Shown: positions 33,370 to 43,885, numbered from the stretch's first letter. The stretch is DNA of 64,000 bases from Rhyacichthys aspro (GCA_036850595.1 CM072160.1:2465981-2529980), one strand, 5' to 3'. Numbers and translations are program-made. The notes: generated by a model from the letters alone, not told the origin.

Positions 33370-34025
33370 ATACGTAATCACCTTTTATATTTAGTGAATG
33401 CACGGGCTTGTGTTTTATATAAAAAAGTTAATAAACTTAGAAGAAAAGGCAATTTACTGGAATTATAAATACAAGTCTTATAAATAAGCAAAGGGGCACT
33501 TTTCCTTTGGCCAAGTTTGTACTGTGTGACCAACAGACCATAAAACATCGACTTGTTTGGATGGAACAATGTTTTTACTGTACAACACAACAACTAAATG
33601 ACCTGCTGTTAAATTTGGTTTTATTAATGCAGTATTTCACAAAAAGAAGACTTTATTAAAAAAAATAAATAAATAAATAAACTGAGCTCTTCTCCCATTA
33701 GCTTTCCTTGTACTAAACTGTCACTTATTCATTTAAAATCATACAATATCATAACATTTTCTGTATTATATGTCACGGCAGAGATAATGGCTGCACTTTA
33801 ACAACAACAGTTTCTAAACTTGAAACACCAACTCCCATAAATCCTCCTGTTTTACTGTTAAATTACCTTTGCTGTCCTTTTAAAAAAATAAACAACAAAT
33901 CCATCCTGTGGCTCTTTAATCTCTGGTAAAAAAAAAAGAAAAGAAGCGCCCCCTCCTTCCGCCAGCTCTTATATTTGAATGTGAGGAATGTGTCCAGAAA
34001 TGGGTATCCGTGTTTAAGTGTGTGT
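33370..34025. other. AT-rich stretch with (AAAT)n
   Basis: An (AAAT)5 run lies at about 33660-33683. The segment at 33935-33965 has GAAGCGCCCCCTCCTTCCGC, a partial CTCF-like match that lacks the left half. Otherwise featureless. Confidence 0.4.
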
Positions 34026-34029
34026 AAAG

Positions 34030-34380
34030 CGCGATAAGGCAGAATGGGATCTGATAGGCCATGATAAATACCTGGGTAATGTCTAGGTGGATTTTTATGT
34101 TCCTCTGGAGAAGCCTGGTGGAGGATGTTATCACCAGACTGGGAGCCATGTTTGCCCCCCAGGGATTCCCCCCATCTATATCACCACCCTCAAGCACTGG
34201 TTGGACTGGGCACATGTCCACTCCTCCCTCCCCCTGCACCACTTTCTCATTTATACTATCTTTTTCCTCTCTTATTTTTCTCTCCGTAGTATTGGCCGAA
34301 TCGCTCCCGAACCATTTTTCAACCAGCGGCTTTTGTCAGTAAACAACTTTATCTCGTTGGGTATGGTTTATTCTCTCTAG
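34030..34380. promoter_or_regulatory. Candidate enhancer with GATA triplet
   Basis: Three GATA cores in the same orientation start at 34033, 34053 and 34063 (GCGATAAGG, CTGATAGG, ATGATAAATAC), and a reverse core TGTTATCACC follows near 34127. The sequence is non-repetitive. Frames of about 95-108 codons overlap on both strands and are not credible as exons. Dense GATA spacing is a feature of enhancers; function is inferred. Confidence 0.35.
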
Positions 34381-34863
34381 CATTATCTATATTGTGTTAT
34401 CGCCTTTCATTATCTTTGGGCTCAAAACCATATGGCACATGATAGTGGGGCCTATGCAAGTATTAGAAACCAGAGAGCACTGTTTTATATGTGCTTCACT
34501 GGAGTTATTCTTGTGTTTAAAAACATAATGGTTTAGAAATCAAAGTGGAATGTGCAATAAACAAACAGAGAATATGCCGTAAATGTTTTAAATGGACTAT
34601 TTGATCATGTATTACAGCAAGTAAAGTAATAATAAAAGAATAAACTTCATCTAGGCTTTATTTTCAAGAATTTTAATAGATGACGGTTTGGTTTGAATAA
34701 AGTATGGGCCCATTAGCCGCTAAACGATTAGCACGTTTACACGGCTTTTCAACGTTGAATCAATGGCGGCAGGAAATCCAACTGTGAAAGTGTCTATTCC
34801 AGGTCTGTATACATCTGTTTAATCAGAGAAACACAGCAAAAAAGACAAACAGAAAAGGCAAGC

Positions 34864-34948
34864 AAAAATAAAATAAAATAAAATAAAATTAAATTAAATT
34901 AAATTAAATTAAATTAAATTAAATTAAATTAAATTAAATTAAATTAAT
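34864..34948. repeat. (AAAAT)n-(AAATT)n array 1
   Basis: About five AAAAT units change abruptly to about twelve AAATT units. It is the first half of a roughly 100-bp tandem duplication. Confidence 0.95.
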
Positions 34949-34974
34949 AAACAGAAAAGGCAAGCAAAAATAAA

Positions 34975-35046
34975 ATAAAATAAAATAAAATAAAATTAAA
35001 TTAAATTAAATTAAATTAAATTAAATTAAATTAAATTAATAAAATA
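34975..35046. repeat. (AAAAT)n-(AAATT)n array 2
   Basis: Same order as array 1 with slightly fewer AAATT units. It is preceded by the same ACAGAAAAGGCAAGCAA lead-in, so it arose by copying the whole block, followed by slippage. Confidence 0.95.
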
Positions 35047-35234
35047 AACAGAAAAGGGAAGCAAAGGGAAAGCAAAATTGACACATGAGATGGAGTTAGA
35101 AGATTAAGGTAAGCTCTAAACTTGTTTTAATGTAATGTATTAGTGTTTGCAGTGGGACATTAGTTTAGTCTGACTGTTTTAATAGAATAAAAGCAGAGAG
35201 TTGTTGTTGTGGGAGGTGGGTGTTTGAAGCATGA

Positions 35235-36170
35235 AGGAAGGAGTTTATTCGTTACATTAACTTTTAACACGAAACATGTAAATAAAAGTGTATTTGTAAA
35301 GCTTTGAATGTGATAAATCTCAATATTTCAGTGCCTTTAACTTCAAAAACAGTGTAGTCTATATGTCCTTATTATATTATACTGTATTAAGATTAGTTTT
35401 ATGAGTGTTTAAGACCTCAACACATTCACAATTTGTTTAGAGCAGAGTTTTAGAGTCTGAGTCTTGATTTTCCCTGTTATTGTCTTGCATCTTGCCATTT
35501 TTGATTAATGACATATTATTTGAGGTTATAAATATATTATTAAACTGTATTTGTACACCTTTGCACACAAACTGTTTATTCAATTAAACACAGCTTATTT
35601 TTTGTTCTGTCCTTTTGCAATTTTTGTCCATGAGAAGCTGAAAATCCATATCTAAACTAAAATGGCGGTGTCATCTGTTATTGATATCTTGCTAATCCTA
35701 TAAGGTTTCATTAATCAGCTCATCTCCAGTGCTATTTACTTCTGCAAACATGTATTTTGTCCCGTGCATTGCTTCATTATCATCTCTAAGTCACTAACAA
35801 TGCCTTTAAACAGCACTAAAGTCCTCCTGATTTCATGCAGATCCCTCACTGACAGGTAATTGCTTCCAGGTCTGAAGATGCGTCTTTTCTGTGTGGTCTA
35901 GTCGTGACCCGAGGTGTTGAAGCCCCCTCACCCCCCAACAGCCCCGGCTCGACTCCGTGTCTCATTTGAATATATTGATTGGGCCATCTGTAAGCCATTT
36001 ATCTCCTTCAAAAGACCGTTAAAGTAGGCCTCCCCACCCCTCGGACCGCCCACCACTGTTCTCCTGACACAGAGAATAGACATGCACATACAGCAGGATG
36101 GACGGGATCTAAACACACAGCTTTTCAATATCTGGGAGGCACTGCATTGACCTCGATGCACATTTGGAGT
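35235..36170. other. Non-coding stretch
   Basis: AT-rich to 35840, then moderately GC-rich. An 81-codon minus-strand frame at 35928-36173 has no domain and no splice context. No repeat relatives. Confidence 0.35.
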
Positions 36171-36175
36171 CAAAA

Positions 36176-36191
36176 CGCCCTCTAGTGGTCA
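36176..36191 (-). promoter_or_regulatory. CTCF-like motif, reverse
   Basis: On the minus strand it reads TGACCACTAGAGGGCG, an excellent match to the vertebrate CTCF core. It points left, towards the forward motif at 20.01 kb, giving the convergent arrangement seen at loop anchors. Binding is not shown by sequence. Confidence 0.55.
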
Positions 36192-36494
36192 TTTACACTC
36201 GGGCTGTGTTCCCAACGCCTTTTGCTGGAAAACACCATCACTGCCTTTTGATAAAATCTACTTACAATTACTCAAAATCAAATGGTTAAGGGCTTTTTCT
36301 AACATGGTGTAGACTAGAGTTGAATGTCTATCTAAAGAATAGACAATTAAATCTCTAAAAAACAGTCTTTTTAAAATTTCTTTCTGCCCAGTGAAGACAA
36401 ACAGAGCACTGCTGGAGGAGAAGCACACTCATGTTTTTAATGAGCACACATTTACTATTACAAAAATGTACAAATAATACATACTGCCAATTAG

Positions 36495-36590
36495 TAAAAT
36501 AAAATAAAATAAAATAAAATTAAATTAAATTAAATTAAATTAAATTAAATTAAATTAAATTAAATTAAATTAAATTAAATTAAATTAAAA
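36495..36590. repeat. (AAAAT)n-(AAATT)n array 3
   Basis: Again about five AAAAT units come first and then a long AAATT run, the same order as at 34.9 kb. The flanking sequence is different from that at 34.9 kb. Confidence 0.95.
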
Positions 36591-36869
36591 TTTAAATTAT
36601 TGGGGCATAAGAAGCTTGTTTTTGAAGAGTTCCCTGATATATTTAATTTTTAAAAGGACGAGATCTTCTCATTTTTAAGGCAGGAATTCGATGTTGTACT
36701 GAGTCATCTGATGCTGGCAGCTCAAACTCCATTTCCCAGAATTCTTTATACACAACATTTCCATTTCCACTGAAGCAGACATGGTTGGTGGGCGACTAAA
36801 GGCTCAGCTGCAGCTGCTGTGGGAACTAAACACTGTCTAATGCTTCATTTAGTGTTGCTGAAATTCCCA

Positions 36870-37130
36870 CCAAATAATGAACCCAATTATTGCATTCATA
36901 CAGTGAATAATGCCTCCTTGAAGTAATCTGCTTATCTGGCCTTGCCTCCGTGGCTTTCCATGTGCGCGGTGTATCTGCCTATCATCATAAACTGCACCGG
37001 GACGTGGCCCAGGCAGGGCTCTGGCACATCTGCAAGCCCCAGATATTCCTCCAGCACGTGTTGGTGTCGTCAGCAGAGTGCATGCATCATCATGATTGAC
37101 TTATTCCTGACATCCCCAGTGGTAAAGCTC
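36870..37130. promoter_or_regulatory. Candidate conserved island
   Basis: Non-repetitive, with CCCAATTATTGCATTCATAC near 36881, a GAATAATGCC core and CTGCTTATCTGGCC (reverse GATA) near 36928, then GCATGCATCATCATG. The mixture of homeodomain-like and GATA cores suggests an enhancer. Inference only. Confidence 0.3.
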
Positions 37131-37429
37131 GAGTAAAGGATTACCCTCAAGTCTTGGACCGCTGCCCACTGTACGGCAAAGAGCCTGAACACAGACAACA
37201 TAGGAGGAAACAGGCTCGTGTGAAGAGTGTGCCGTTTCCAACAGACGTCTTTGTGTTCAGAGCTTTTAACATCCTCTTTGTTCCCTCTTTTGTCTACATT
37301 TTTTCATTCAAATCAGTTTTCTCCACAGACAAGCCGTTGGCGTGCGGCCATTTGCAAGACTGAGCGAGCAGCGAGAGTAAGGAAGCGAGGAGGCGATGCA
37401 AAAATGAGAAACAAAAAGCGAAGCTAGGG

Positions 37430-37850
37430 TTGAGTCCACGCTCCACCTCCTCAGTGTGAGCACAGTGGGCCGCTTCCGTAGCGTGGCCGCCGCGGATCAC
37501 TCTCCACTCCCGCGGGCCGCGAGTTAACATTTAAAACGCCGCCGCTCAGACAAGGTGAAGGGTGGCGGTCACTATCCAGCGGAGAGCTCGCCTCTGCGTG
37601 TAAATACAGGCCACGGGCAGATGGTGGAAAATTGGCTGCGGTGGCGTTTTGAAGCATACGGAGCATATGCACATGGGGGAGTTCGCAAAGACCCGGGGCA
37701 TGGGGTGCAAGCGAGGAGTGGGGTACCCGCTGGGGCTGGCAGCTAAAGGCGAGGCACTTACGCTGGCACTGGACCCGACAACCAGACGCCAATGTCCTCT
37801 CTGGCATTTACAGTCAGGCTTTTATTTTGAAATGCACTCTTTTTTCAGCT
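37430..37850. promoter_or_regulatory. CpG-rich island
   Basis: High CpG with CCGCTTCCGTAGCGTGGCC and CCGCGGGCCGCGAG. The 118-codon minus-strand frame and 63-67 codon plus-strand frames overlap throughout, so none is preferred. It could be an unmethylated CpG island or a conserved element. Confidence 0.28.
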
Positions 37851-37859
37851 GAGTAATCG

Positions 37860-38830
37860 CCCTGACCTGGACGACACAGAAAGGTCCTCAGTGCTCCTGT
37901 TCATTATTCACTGTCTGTTTAAAGGCCTGGTGTGCTTTGAATAAAGGTTTGTGAGAGTATATCCACTCACAAACCTGGTTTCAATCAAGCAATCAAGTTG
38001 ATTTTAGACGTAGAGCGTTTATTTTGTGCATTTTGGTGTAAAAAGATGACAAAAATAACTTCCCATTGGGGTAAAAAGCTGATGAAACAAATGAAAAAGG
38101 TAAAGCTACTCACGTTAAAGTTTGATTAAAGAAATATCCCACTCACGCAGCACATTTTGGCTCTTTCTCTTGTCTTTAATGCCACCATTTAATGTAGATA
38201 TAGCTGAGATTGTGTATTAAAAGCAATGCGAGACTTATTCTAGCTGTTCTCACATATCCTCTTATAATTCAGCCTCCTCCACGAGACCCAGGACAATGAT
38301 GTACAAGTGTATCTGTGCCGAGTGTGTATGTTTACCAATCGATCTCGTCCGGCGTGACATGTTCGGAGTCCTAGTGTCATTATGGCCACTGTTTGGTGCT
38401 ATAAACCAGTGTTGGACAGTGCTGATAGCAGTGAGGGATATGGATGGGCCTGTGCCGAGTTAGACAGCGGCGACGCCATACATCTTCTACAGCAGAGGCC
38501 TGTCAGAGCCACAACCCAGGGCTGTGTCACCGGCAACAACAACACAACAACATGGAAAACCTGGAATAAAGCAGCGGAGCAGTCGTTCAGGGAAAAGAAG
38601 GAGAAGGGATCTGTCCTGGGATCAGTTTTATTGTCAGGTTTTACATTGTTTTATTTACAGTATTTGAGGTTTTTGACATTACAACATAAACACAATTGTG
38701 GCTTAACATTTGAAATATAAATTACCAGCAAAAGCACACAAAATCCTGTCCATATTTGTGATAATTTCATTTCTTTGAGCACAATTGTGACGGTTCGTGA
38801 ATGTGATGATATTTACACAGTGTTAACATT
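37860..38830. other. Non-coding stretch with a 112-codon chance frame
   Basis: The frame at 38382-38720 starts well (ATGGCCACTGTTTGG) and its first 75 codons are not low complexity. However, it runs without change of composition into AT-rich sequence, with no splice donor that I would trust and no family resemblance. I leave it unassigned. The part at 38330-38580 may be a conserved element. Confidence 0.3.
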
Positions 38831-38833
38831 ATA

Positions 38834-39214
38834 TTCAAGGTTCTTACACCTTTTCTAAGTTCAAATTCCAGCACTTTTCAAGCACTTTCAAGTTGTGTTT
38901 TCATGTTTTTCAAGCAAATTACATGTTGACATATACCGAATGTAGTTTTTCTCATTTAAATCCATTGTGGCATAAAAAAAAAAAGACAAAACTTGTTTGA
39001 TCGAAAAGATGTTAACACGAGCGCTGTTGTTTTCTTTATGTGCAAATGCAAAACTAAAATTACTCCTACTGAGATTATGAATTATTAAAGCAACACAATC
39101 AGAATTTGAAGCACTTTCAAGCACTTTATAAAAATTCAAGGACTTTTACAACCTTGAAAATAGTAAAATTCAAGCATTTTCAAGGATTTCAAGCACCGTG
39201 GGAACCCTGTATAA
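38834..39214. mobile_element. MITE with GGTTCCCAC-type termini
   Basis: The right end read inward on the minus strand is ACAGGGTTCCCACGGTGCTT, followed by repeated CTTGAAA motifs. The left end CAAGGTTCTTACACC and CACTTTTCAAGCACTTTC are the diverged counterpart. This matches a common teleost element with strings of 'tgcttgaaa'. The superfamily is probably hAT, but no clean target duplication is visible. Non-autonomous. Confidence 0.65.
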
Positions 39215-39219
39215 TGCTC

Positions 39220-39715
39220 AGTGGCTCTGTATTAGTAGAAAATATACAGATATACCGTCTAAACAAGTTGTAGGAGAATGTGCAGCAGATATGTTTGTAC
39301 TTTTACGTAAATATACTTTAATAAGTTTAAGTTTGAGAGGTGGTCTTCTCCAGGTGTAACCCAGGAATAAACAGCACTGGTCATGATCGTTTACCTTCAT
39401 TTGTTTGTTTTTTATGTGAAATGCATTGATTCATAGTTTCATAACAATTTAAAACCTTTAGAATATTCATTTTTGGTCACTTTGGGGATTAAATGTTGTC
39501 CAGATAACAATAAAGAATTCATAAATGTACCAAACTTTGAACAACCTTCTAGGAAAAAGAACAAACAAACAAACCTTCCTCTGTTTTGTGTAAAGCTTGA
39601 AACATACTGACTGGAGTTTTCTATTTTGTTCAAATGTAGACATATACACAATGCTCATTTAAAAGTACTTTATAGTCTTGTTTGGACCAAGATAACATTG
39701 TGATCCCTGTGTCCA
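39220..39715. other. AT-rich non-coding stretch
   Basis: Two overlapping 63-70 codon minus-strand frames (39439-39658) are incidental. An (ACAA)3 run is at 39560-39575. Confidence 0.4.
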
Positions 39716-39719
39716 GTGC

Positions 39720-40110
39720 ATGACGAGAACTGTTCACCCAAAGACGCGGCGTTTTGAAGTGAAAACCTTATTCCCGCCTCGTCCCGTGTCGCTATCAGCG
39801 GCCGTCACACCTTCCCAAAACACACAAGCGCACGTGCAGTGGGTTTCTCTCAGATGTGTCTGTACACGACTCCCCGGCCGCAAATCCTTCAGTGGGATGG
39901 ATGAGTGTCTCCAGCCCATTCATCATCCCTCTTATCCGCCACCCTCACCACTGTTTTTATATCAGCAGCAGTCACACTGACAACTGATGGCCCTCTGCCT
40001 CCGTCCTCTCACTTTCTTCCTGTTTTTTTCTTCTTTTCTGCCCCCTCCCCGAGTCGACCCGGTGCTATTTTTCTTTCTCCTCGCTCCCCAGTGTCCTACT
40101 CGCTTTGACA
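39720..40110. promoter_or_regulatory. GC-richer non-repetitive island
   Basis: Includes CAAAGACGCGGCGTTTTG, a GCTATCAGCGGCCGTC stretch and CCGGCCGCAAATCC, followed by a pyrimidine-rich tail (40010-40090). Both strands hold 60-86 codon frames. A conserved element is possible; nothing specific. Confidence 0.22.
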
Positions 40111-40397
40111 ATGGACATGTTTGTGAGCATTTTGAATCGTAGAGATGTTTGAGAAGTCCATTTCCATTCATTTATTATTAAGTTATTTTATGTGTGATTA
40201 ATATTTTTTACAGATTGAACATTAGCCTTCACCTTTTTCTGCACAGATCTCCGGGAAGTCTGGGTGTTCTACTATAAAATTATACTTTAATCAGTTTATC
40301 AGTCTTTGATGGGGAAGCACAGGTCCTAAAACCGTCAATATATGACTCTGTCTCTTCCATGTGTTGTCATTAGATCTGTTCAAGTCCAACATAACTC

Positions 40398-40735
40398 TTA
40401 AAAGTCCACTTCCTGATTTTTTTAGTTAGTTTTTCAGTGTAATCTCCTAAAGTTTATTGTAACAGGAATCATCTGAAAAAATGAGACCTTAAGACGTGAT
40501 CTAGTCTTTATAATGAAGGACTTTAATAGATGAGAATGATCAGTCCACAGCAGGATTTTGTCCAATCACAGCTCACTTCAGGTAAAAAGGAGCGCTCCCA
40601 TTGGTCGACACTGATGTCAACAACGAAGGAACAAGGAAATAAACCAAGGAAATGGGTTATTCTGTTGGAAATATGTCTTATTTTACAGAGAAACAGCTCA
40701 AAAAATTAGAAAAATAGAGAAACGTGCAGTAAATT
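40398..40735 (+). mobile_element. TTAA-flanked MITE, family A, copy 6
   Basis: The copy starts cleanly at TTAAAAGTCCACTTCCTGAT and keeps the core near 40590. It deviates after CAGCTCAAAAAATTAG, where other copies continue to the CATGGATAAATGTTG stretch. What follows (40740-40975) is a different old repeat. Confidence 0.87.
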
Positions 40736-40739
40736 AAAC

Positions 40740-40975
40740 ATAGTTAACGAAACAACAATGAAAACAGGAAGTAATGGAAACAAAATGGCTCCTTCCTCTT
40801 TGTTGTGTGGAGTTTTCGGCTGTTTACACAACTTGCAAACATTGACTGAATGGCTGCAGCAAATCCTACTGGAGAGAAAGAAAACATGAAAAGATAAAAA
40901 GGAAGCAGAGTTAAACATTCACGAGATGAGTCGATCATTAAGTGTTTTAGAAATGATGATAGTGCTTTATAGAAA
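40740..40975 (+). repeat. Old dispersed repeat joined to family A copy 6
   Basis: ACAGGAAGTAATGGAAACAA then AATGGCTCC matches 23493-23545 by eye, and GCAGCAAATCCTACTGG recalls the middle of the 18.1- and 34.8-kb relatives. The junction with copy 6 is sharp, so the two were fused by deletion or nested insertion. Confidence 0.4.
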
Positions 40976-41139
40976 GATGAAAACAGGGCAAAAATGAACC
41001 AAATGTGTGCGTTTTGAAGGAAAATCTATACATATATGTTGAGAACTTATTATGAAAAGACAGATTCAGTGTATTGGGGCATTCATGCATGTTTCCTATT
41101 CCTTCCTGCCCTCCCTCCTGCCCCATTCCCCTCGTCCCT

Positions 41140-41480
41140 CTATATCTATCTCTCTCCTGTGCACCGTTGGGACCGGAGTGGCACCTTCAGAGCGGGCCGT
41201 AAAAAAGGGCCTATAAAAAGCGCCAACATGGGGAAGAAAGGGTAATGATGAAATTTAACTGCTCCTCTCGGTGCACCTGGGGTCCGGGCCCGGCGTGCGC
41301 GTGGATATATGAGCGTCCGTGTGTCGTGTTTGTGTGTGCGGCGCCGAAACGAAAGGCCTGGGCACTGAACCGGAACTGCCCCGGCTCCGAGGAGGGGGTC
41401 AATGTCACGGTATCGCCGGGAGACTTATCGCTTTTTAAAGACGCGCTATAGATTTTGTTGGGGAACTCATTTACACCGGT
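41140..41480 (+). promoter_or_regulatory. Possible core promoter or conserved island with TATA-like box
   Basis: GGGCCTATAAAAAGCGCC places a near-consensus TATA box at 41212-41220 in CpG-rich, non-repetitive sequence. A start-like CAACATGGGG follows only 6 bases after it, too close to be its own initiation codon. No downstream gene is visible, so this could be a promoter of an uncharacterised transcript or a chance match inside a conserved element. Confidence 0.25.
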
Positions 41481-41484
41481 GTAA

Positions 41485-42465
41485 AGAGGGAAGGTGGCAG
41501 GGGAAGTTTAAAACCTAAAAAGGACAGGGACCGTAGACCGGGAGGAAAATGGGTTGGATGGCCGTAGTGGTCTCGGCGGCGTCGTATCTGTTAACCCTTC
41601 GATGGAGGACAGAGATGGACAGTGTTGCTTTGAAATAGACCACAAACAAAAGCAAATCCACACAGACTCCCAGCGTTATATGAGTCGGAGTTATGTGCCG
41701 TTGTGCTTTATGGCTGTGTACTGTATATAAAATCCATAGGAAGTTATGTCCACTGCAGATGCCGAAATAGCACGTTGTTAAATTGATTCATGAAGTGTGT
41801 CGCCTCTACATTTTTTAATGTTTTATTGATGCAGGAGTGCCATAACATCAATGAATAGATCCTATTAAAATCTAATGGTCTGGTGCTGTATGTGTTTGTC
41901 ATTGTGAGGTAAATTCTCCCAGTGTGCACCAGGTCAGGGCTCGGATTTCAATGCATTTTTCAAGTTACCTGTAATAGAAATAGAAGAATAGAAAGCTCTG
42001 GAGGCTCTGTTCAGCATTAAATTCTCATGTAACATGTTTATATGCAGCTCTACACACGTGTTTGTTTACTTTCTGATTGTTGTTTCTGACTCTCTCTCAT
42101 GAGAAATGCAGTGTGAGCATCAAAATGACATCAATATATCACTGATTCACTCGTATTAATGAATTCTGACAGTTAAATATAGATCCAAATGTTGTGTAAG
42201 CATTTTATGGCTTTGGATTCTTCCTTGATGAAAGATTAATACCAAAACACATTGAAGAAAACCTTTTGTTGGGCCCATGATCCCTGCTCAAGTAAATAAA
42301 TCACTTTTTTGTGAACCTGGAACTGATTAGTAATAAAGTATTGAAATATATAATAATAAGACTCTTCCAGGACAACACTTAGATAGACCTTGACCTAGAC
42401 CTGCTCTTACAGCTTACCCCAGCACTGACTGATAAAAACGCTCATTAAATACAAGAGAATGGCTT
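41485..42465. other. Non-coding stretch
   Basis: AT-rich apart from the first 100 bases (GACCGGGAGGAAAATGGG). The only frame (61 codons, minus, 41744-41929) is incidental. Confidence 0.4.
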
Positions 42466-42476
42466 ATTTGGTCACT

Positions 42477-42482
42477 TTTATT
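42477..42482 (-). terminator. Poly(A) signal AATAAA for the candidate exon
   Basis: On the minus strand AATAAA lies 17 bases beyond the stop of the longest frame and about 70 bases beyond an alternative stop at 42554-42556. A T/G-rich stretch follows (TTCTTGTATTTAATGAGCG), as expected of a downstream cleavage element. A second AATAAA overlaps the alternative stop at 42553-42558. Confidence 0.35.
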
Positions 42483-42498
42483 GGTGTGAAACTGGTCT

Positions 42499-42984
42499 TT
42501 AAATCTGTTTCCTGGGATCTGGCGAACGGTAACAACACGACTGGGAACAGATTTTATTTCCAGGTCTGAACAGAGCCGGTGTTGGAGCAGTTGGAGCTGG
42601 ATCCAGGCCTCTGTGTTGGGACAGGACTATTTGGAGTGTCTGGCCTGGACTCAGCCCCCTCCCTGGGCTCAGATGCCGGCTCCCCAGCCTCCAGTGCGTC
42701 CCGGTCCTCCCCTGCCTCCCACCTGTCCCTGGCCGGGCGCCTCCTACGCTGGCCCGCCGGCGTGGAAAATCAGCCTTTTGATGGGCCTGTGGGGACCCGG
42801 GGGGGGTGGGGGGCCGTTGGACTGAGCAGTGGGAGAAGATGAAAGCCCCTGGAGCAGCAGCATGCCCTGACTGACGGGGCTTGACACGGGACGGGACCAG
42901 AGCCACGGTCTGGCACCTCTCCTCCAACAAACACTGGGCCTCGTCGAGCTGTGGCTCTGTGAGGGTCTCTGTTACGAGAACGAG
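42499..42984 (-). CDS. Candidate 3'-terminal coding exon, unrecognised protein
   Basis: Read on the minus strand, a pyrimidine-rich tract and CCTCCTGAAG end at an AG just before 42984. A frame of 161 codons then stays open to a TAA at 42499, and AATAAA follows within 20 bases. The protein would begin LVLVTETLTEPQLDEAQ, continue with a Pro-rich RPPTPPGSPQ stretch and be Arg/Gly/Pro-rich later. A second minus frame is open in the last 200 bases. It ends at 42554 and contains EAGEPASEPREGAES and an Asn/Ser-rich C-terminus, which looks at least as protein-like. Reaching it from the first frame would need a shift, perhaps at the run of eight C in 42796-42806. The + strand is also open (87 codons), so GC richness alone might explain everything. 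I know no family with this sequence, and no upstream exons were found. Confidence 0.3.
   Translation of the reverse strand, partial: LVLVTETLTEPQLDEAQCLLEERCQTVALVPSRVKPRQSGHAAAPGAFIFSHCSVQRPPTPPGSPQAHQKADFPRRRASVGGARPGTGGRQGRTGTHWRLGSRHLSPGRGLSPGQTLQIVLSQHRGLDPAPTAPTPALFRPGNKICSQSCCYRSPDPRKQI
42785..42812 (+). other. G-quadruplex-prone tract
   Basis: G-runs of 4, 8 and 6 separated by ACCC and T give four usable runs of three or more G. It coincides with the point where the minus-strand reading frame is ambiguous, which is also where sequencing errors are likely. Confidence 0.5.
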
Positions 42985-42989
42985 CTTCA

Positions 42990-43885
42990 GGAGGAAAAGA
43001 AACACACAGTCGAAGCTACATTAAGAACTGGTCAGATCTGAAACCACAACAACTAATTTGTGATAAGATAATTTGGCAAATGACGTATTTTGAAGGTTTG
43101 TTTTCTCCTGGAAGAGAAGCACATTCATGTTTCCTTCTGAATCTTGCATCAAAGCTCAGGATATTTATGAACAGAATGACTTTGGTTTTTAAATTAAGAT
43201 TGAGAACTCATCGTCATCATCATTCTGCTGGGTTTATTTCTTACTCGAGGATTTCACGTGCGACTGTAGGTGCTCACAGGCTGTAGAAATGAGGAGTGAA
43301 TGAATCTCTAAAAGTCTCTGGTCGTTAAAAGCATTGCCACAAACTCTCATGGGACATCTGAACTGGATAAGACTCAAGCACTCGAAATGTTTAAAGTGTA
43401 ATAAGCGTACTTCATTTCACCAAAACTAAAATGAGCGACAAATGAGCCGGCGGTCGTTCATTTCTAATTCATGATCAGGTTCGGGAGCGACAGGCGACAT
43501 GAGTGAGGGCAGAGATGAGAAATCCAGTGACCACAGCAGAGATCTGAAGTAGCTTGATGCACAATCACTGAATAAGATCTGACACCTGAGAGGAACAGGC
43601 CTGAGCAGAAACCTGGGCTGCATTTAACGAAACTCGAGTTCACTTCGTGGTAAAGTTCAGCGATTCGAACTGAGTCACACAGACCTGGGTCCTCTGCCCT
43701 GAGCTGGTGATGCAATGGGAGCTTCCTGAGCACAAACAAACAAACAATCCATTCAAATATGCACCATTTTACTAAATACGCACCAGAACTGAACGGATTG
43801 AGCTGTGTGTGTGTTGTCTCTATAAACCACAGCTGCATATTTAGGCTCAAAACACTAAAAACATTATCAGCATTTCATATTTTGT
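42990..43885. other. Non-coding stretch or intron
   Basis: If the exon at 42499-42984 is real, this would be intron. A minus-strand acceptor-like TTTGTTTGTGCTCAG ends at about 43728 and begins a 128-codon overlapping frame (43464-43850), but the amino-acid composition is unconvincing. Nothing else is recognised. Confidence 0.3.

Larger units (their letters stand above)
34640..35230 (+). mobile_element. Diverged family A relative invaded by pentanucleotide arrays
   Basis: The left part (GGCTTTATTTTCAAGAATTT then TAATAGATGA) and the right part (AGCTCTAAACTTG, TTTAATGTAATGTATTAGTG) match the left-middle and right-middle of family A. Between them, a block starting ACAGAAAAGG occurs three times, at 34849, 34951 and 35048, with the first two followed by an AAAAT/AAATT array. 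The ends of the element are not identifiable. Confidence 0.6.

Noticed and set aside
38382..38720. 112-codon frame beginning MATVWCYKPV as a small gene
   Set aside because: The tail reads through AT-rich sequence with no change of character. No splice donor, no resemblance to a known family.
43658..43675. tRNA T-arm-like GTTCGAATC on the minus strand
   Set aside because: No acceptor stem, D-arm or anticodon arm around it.
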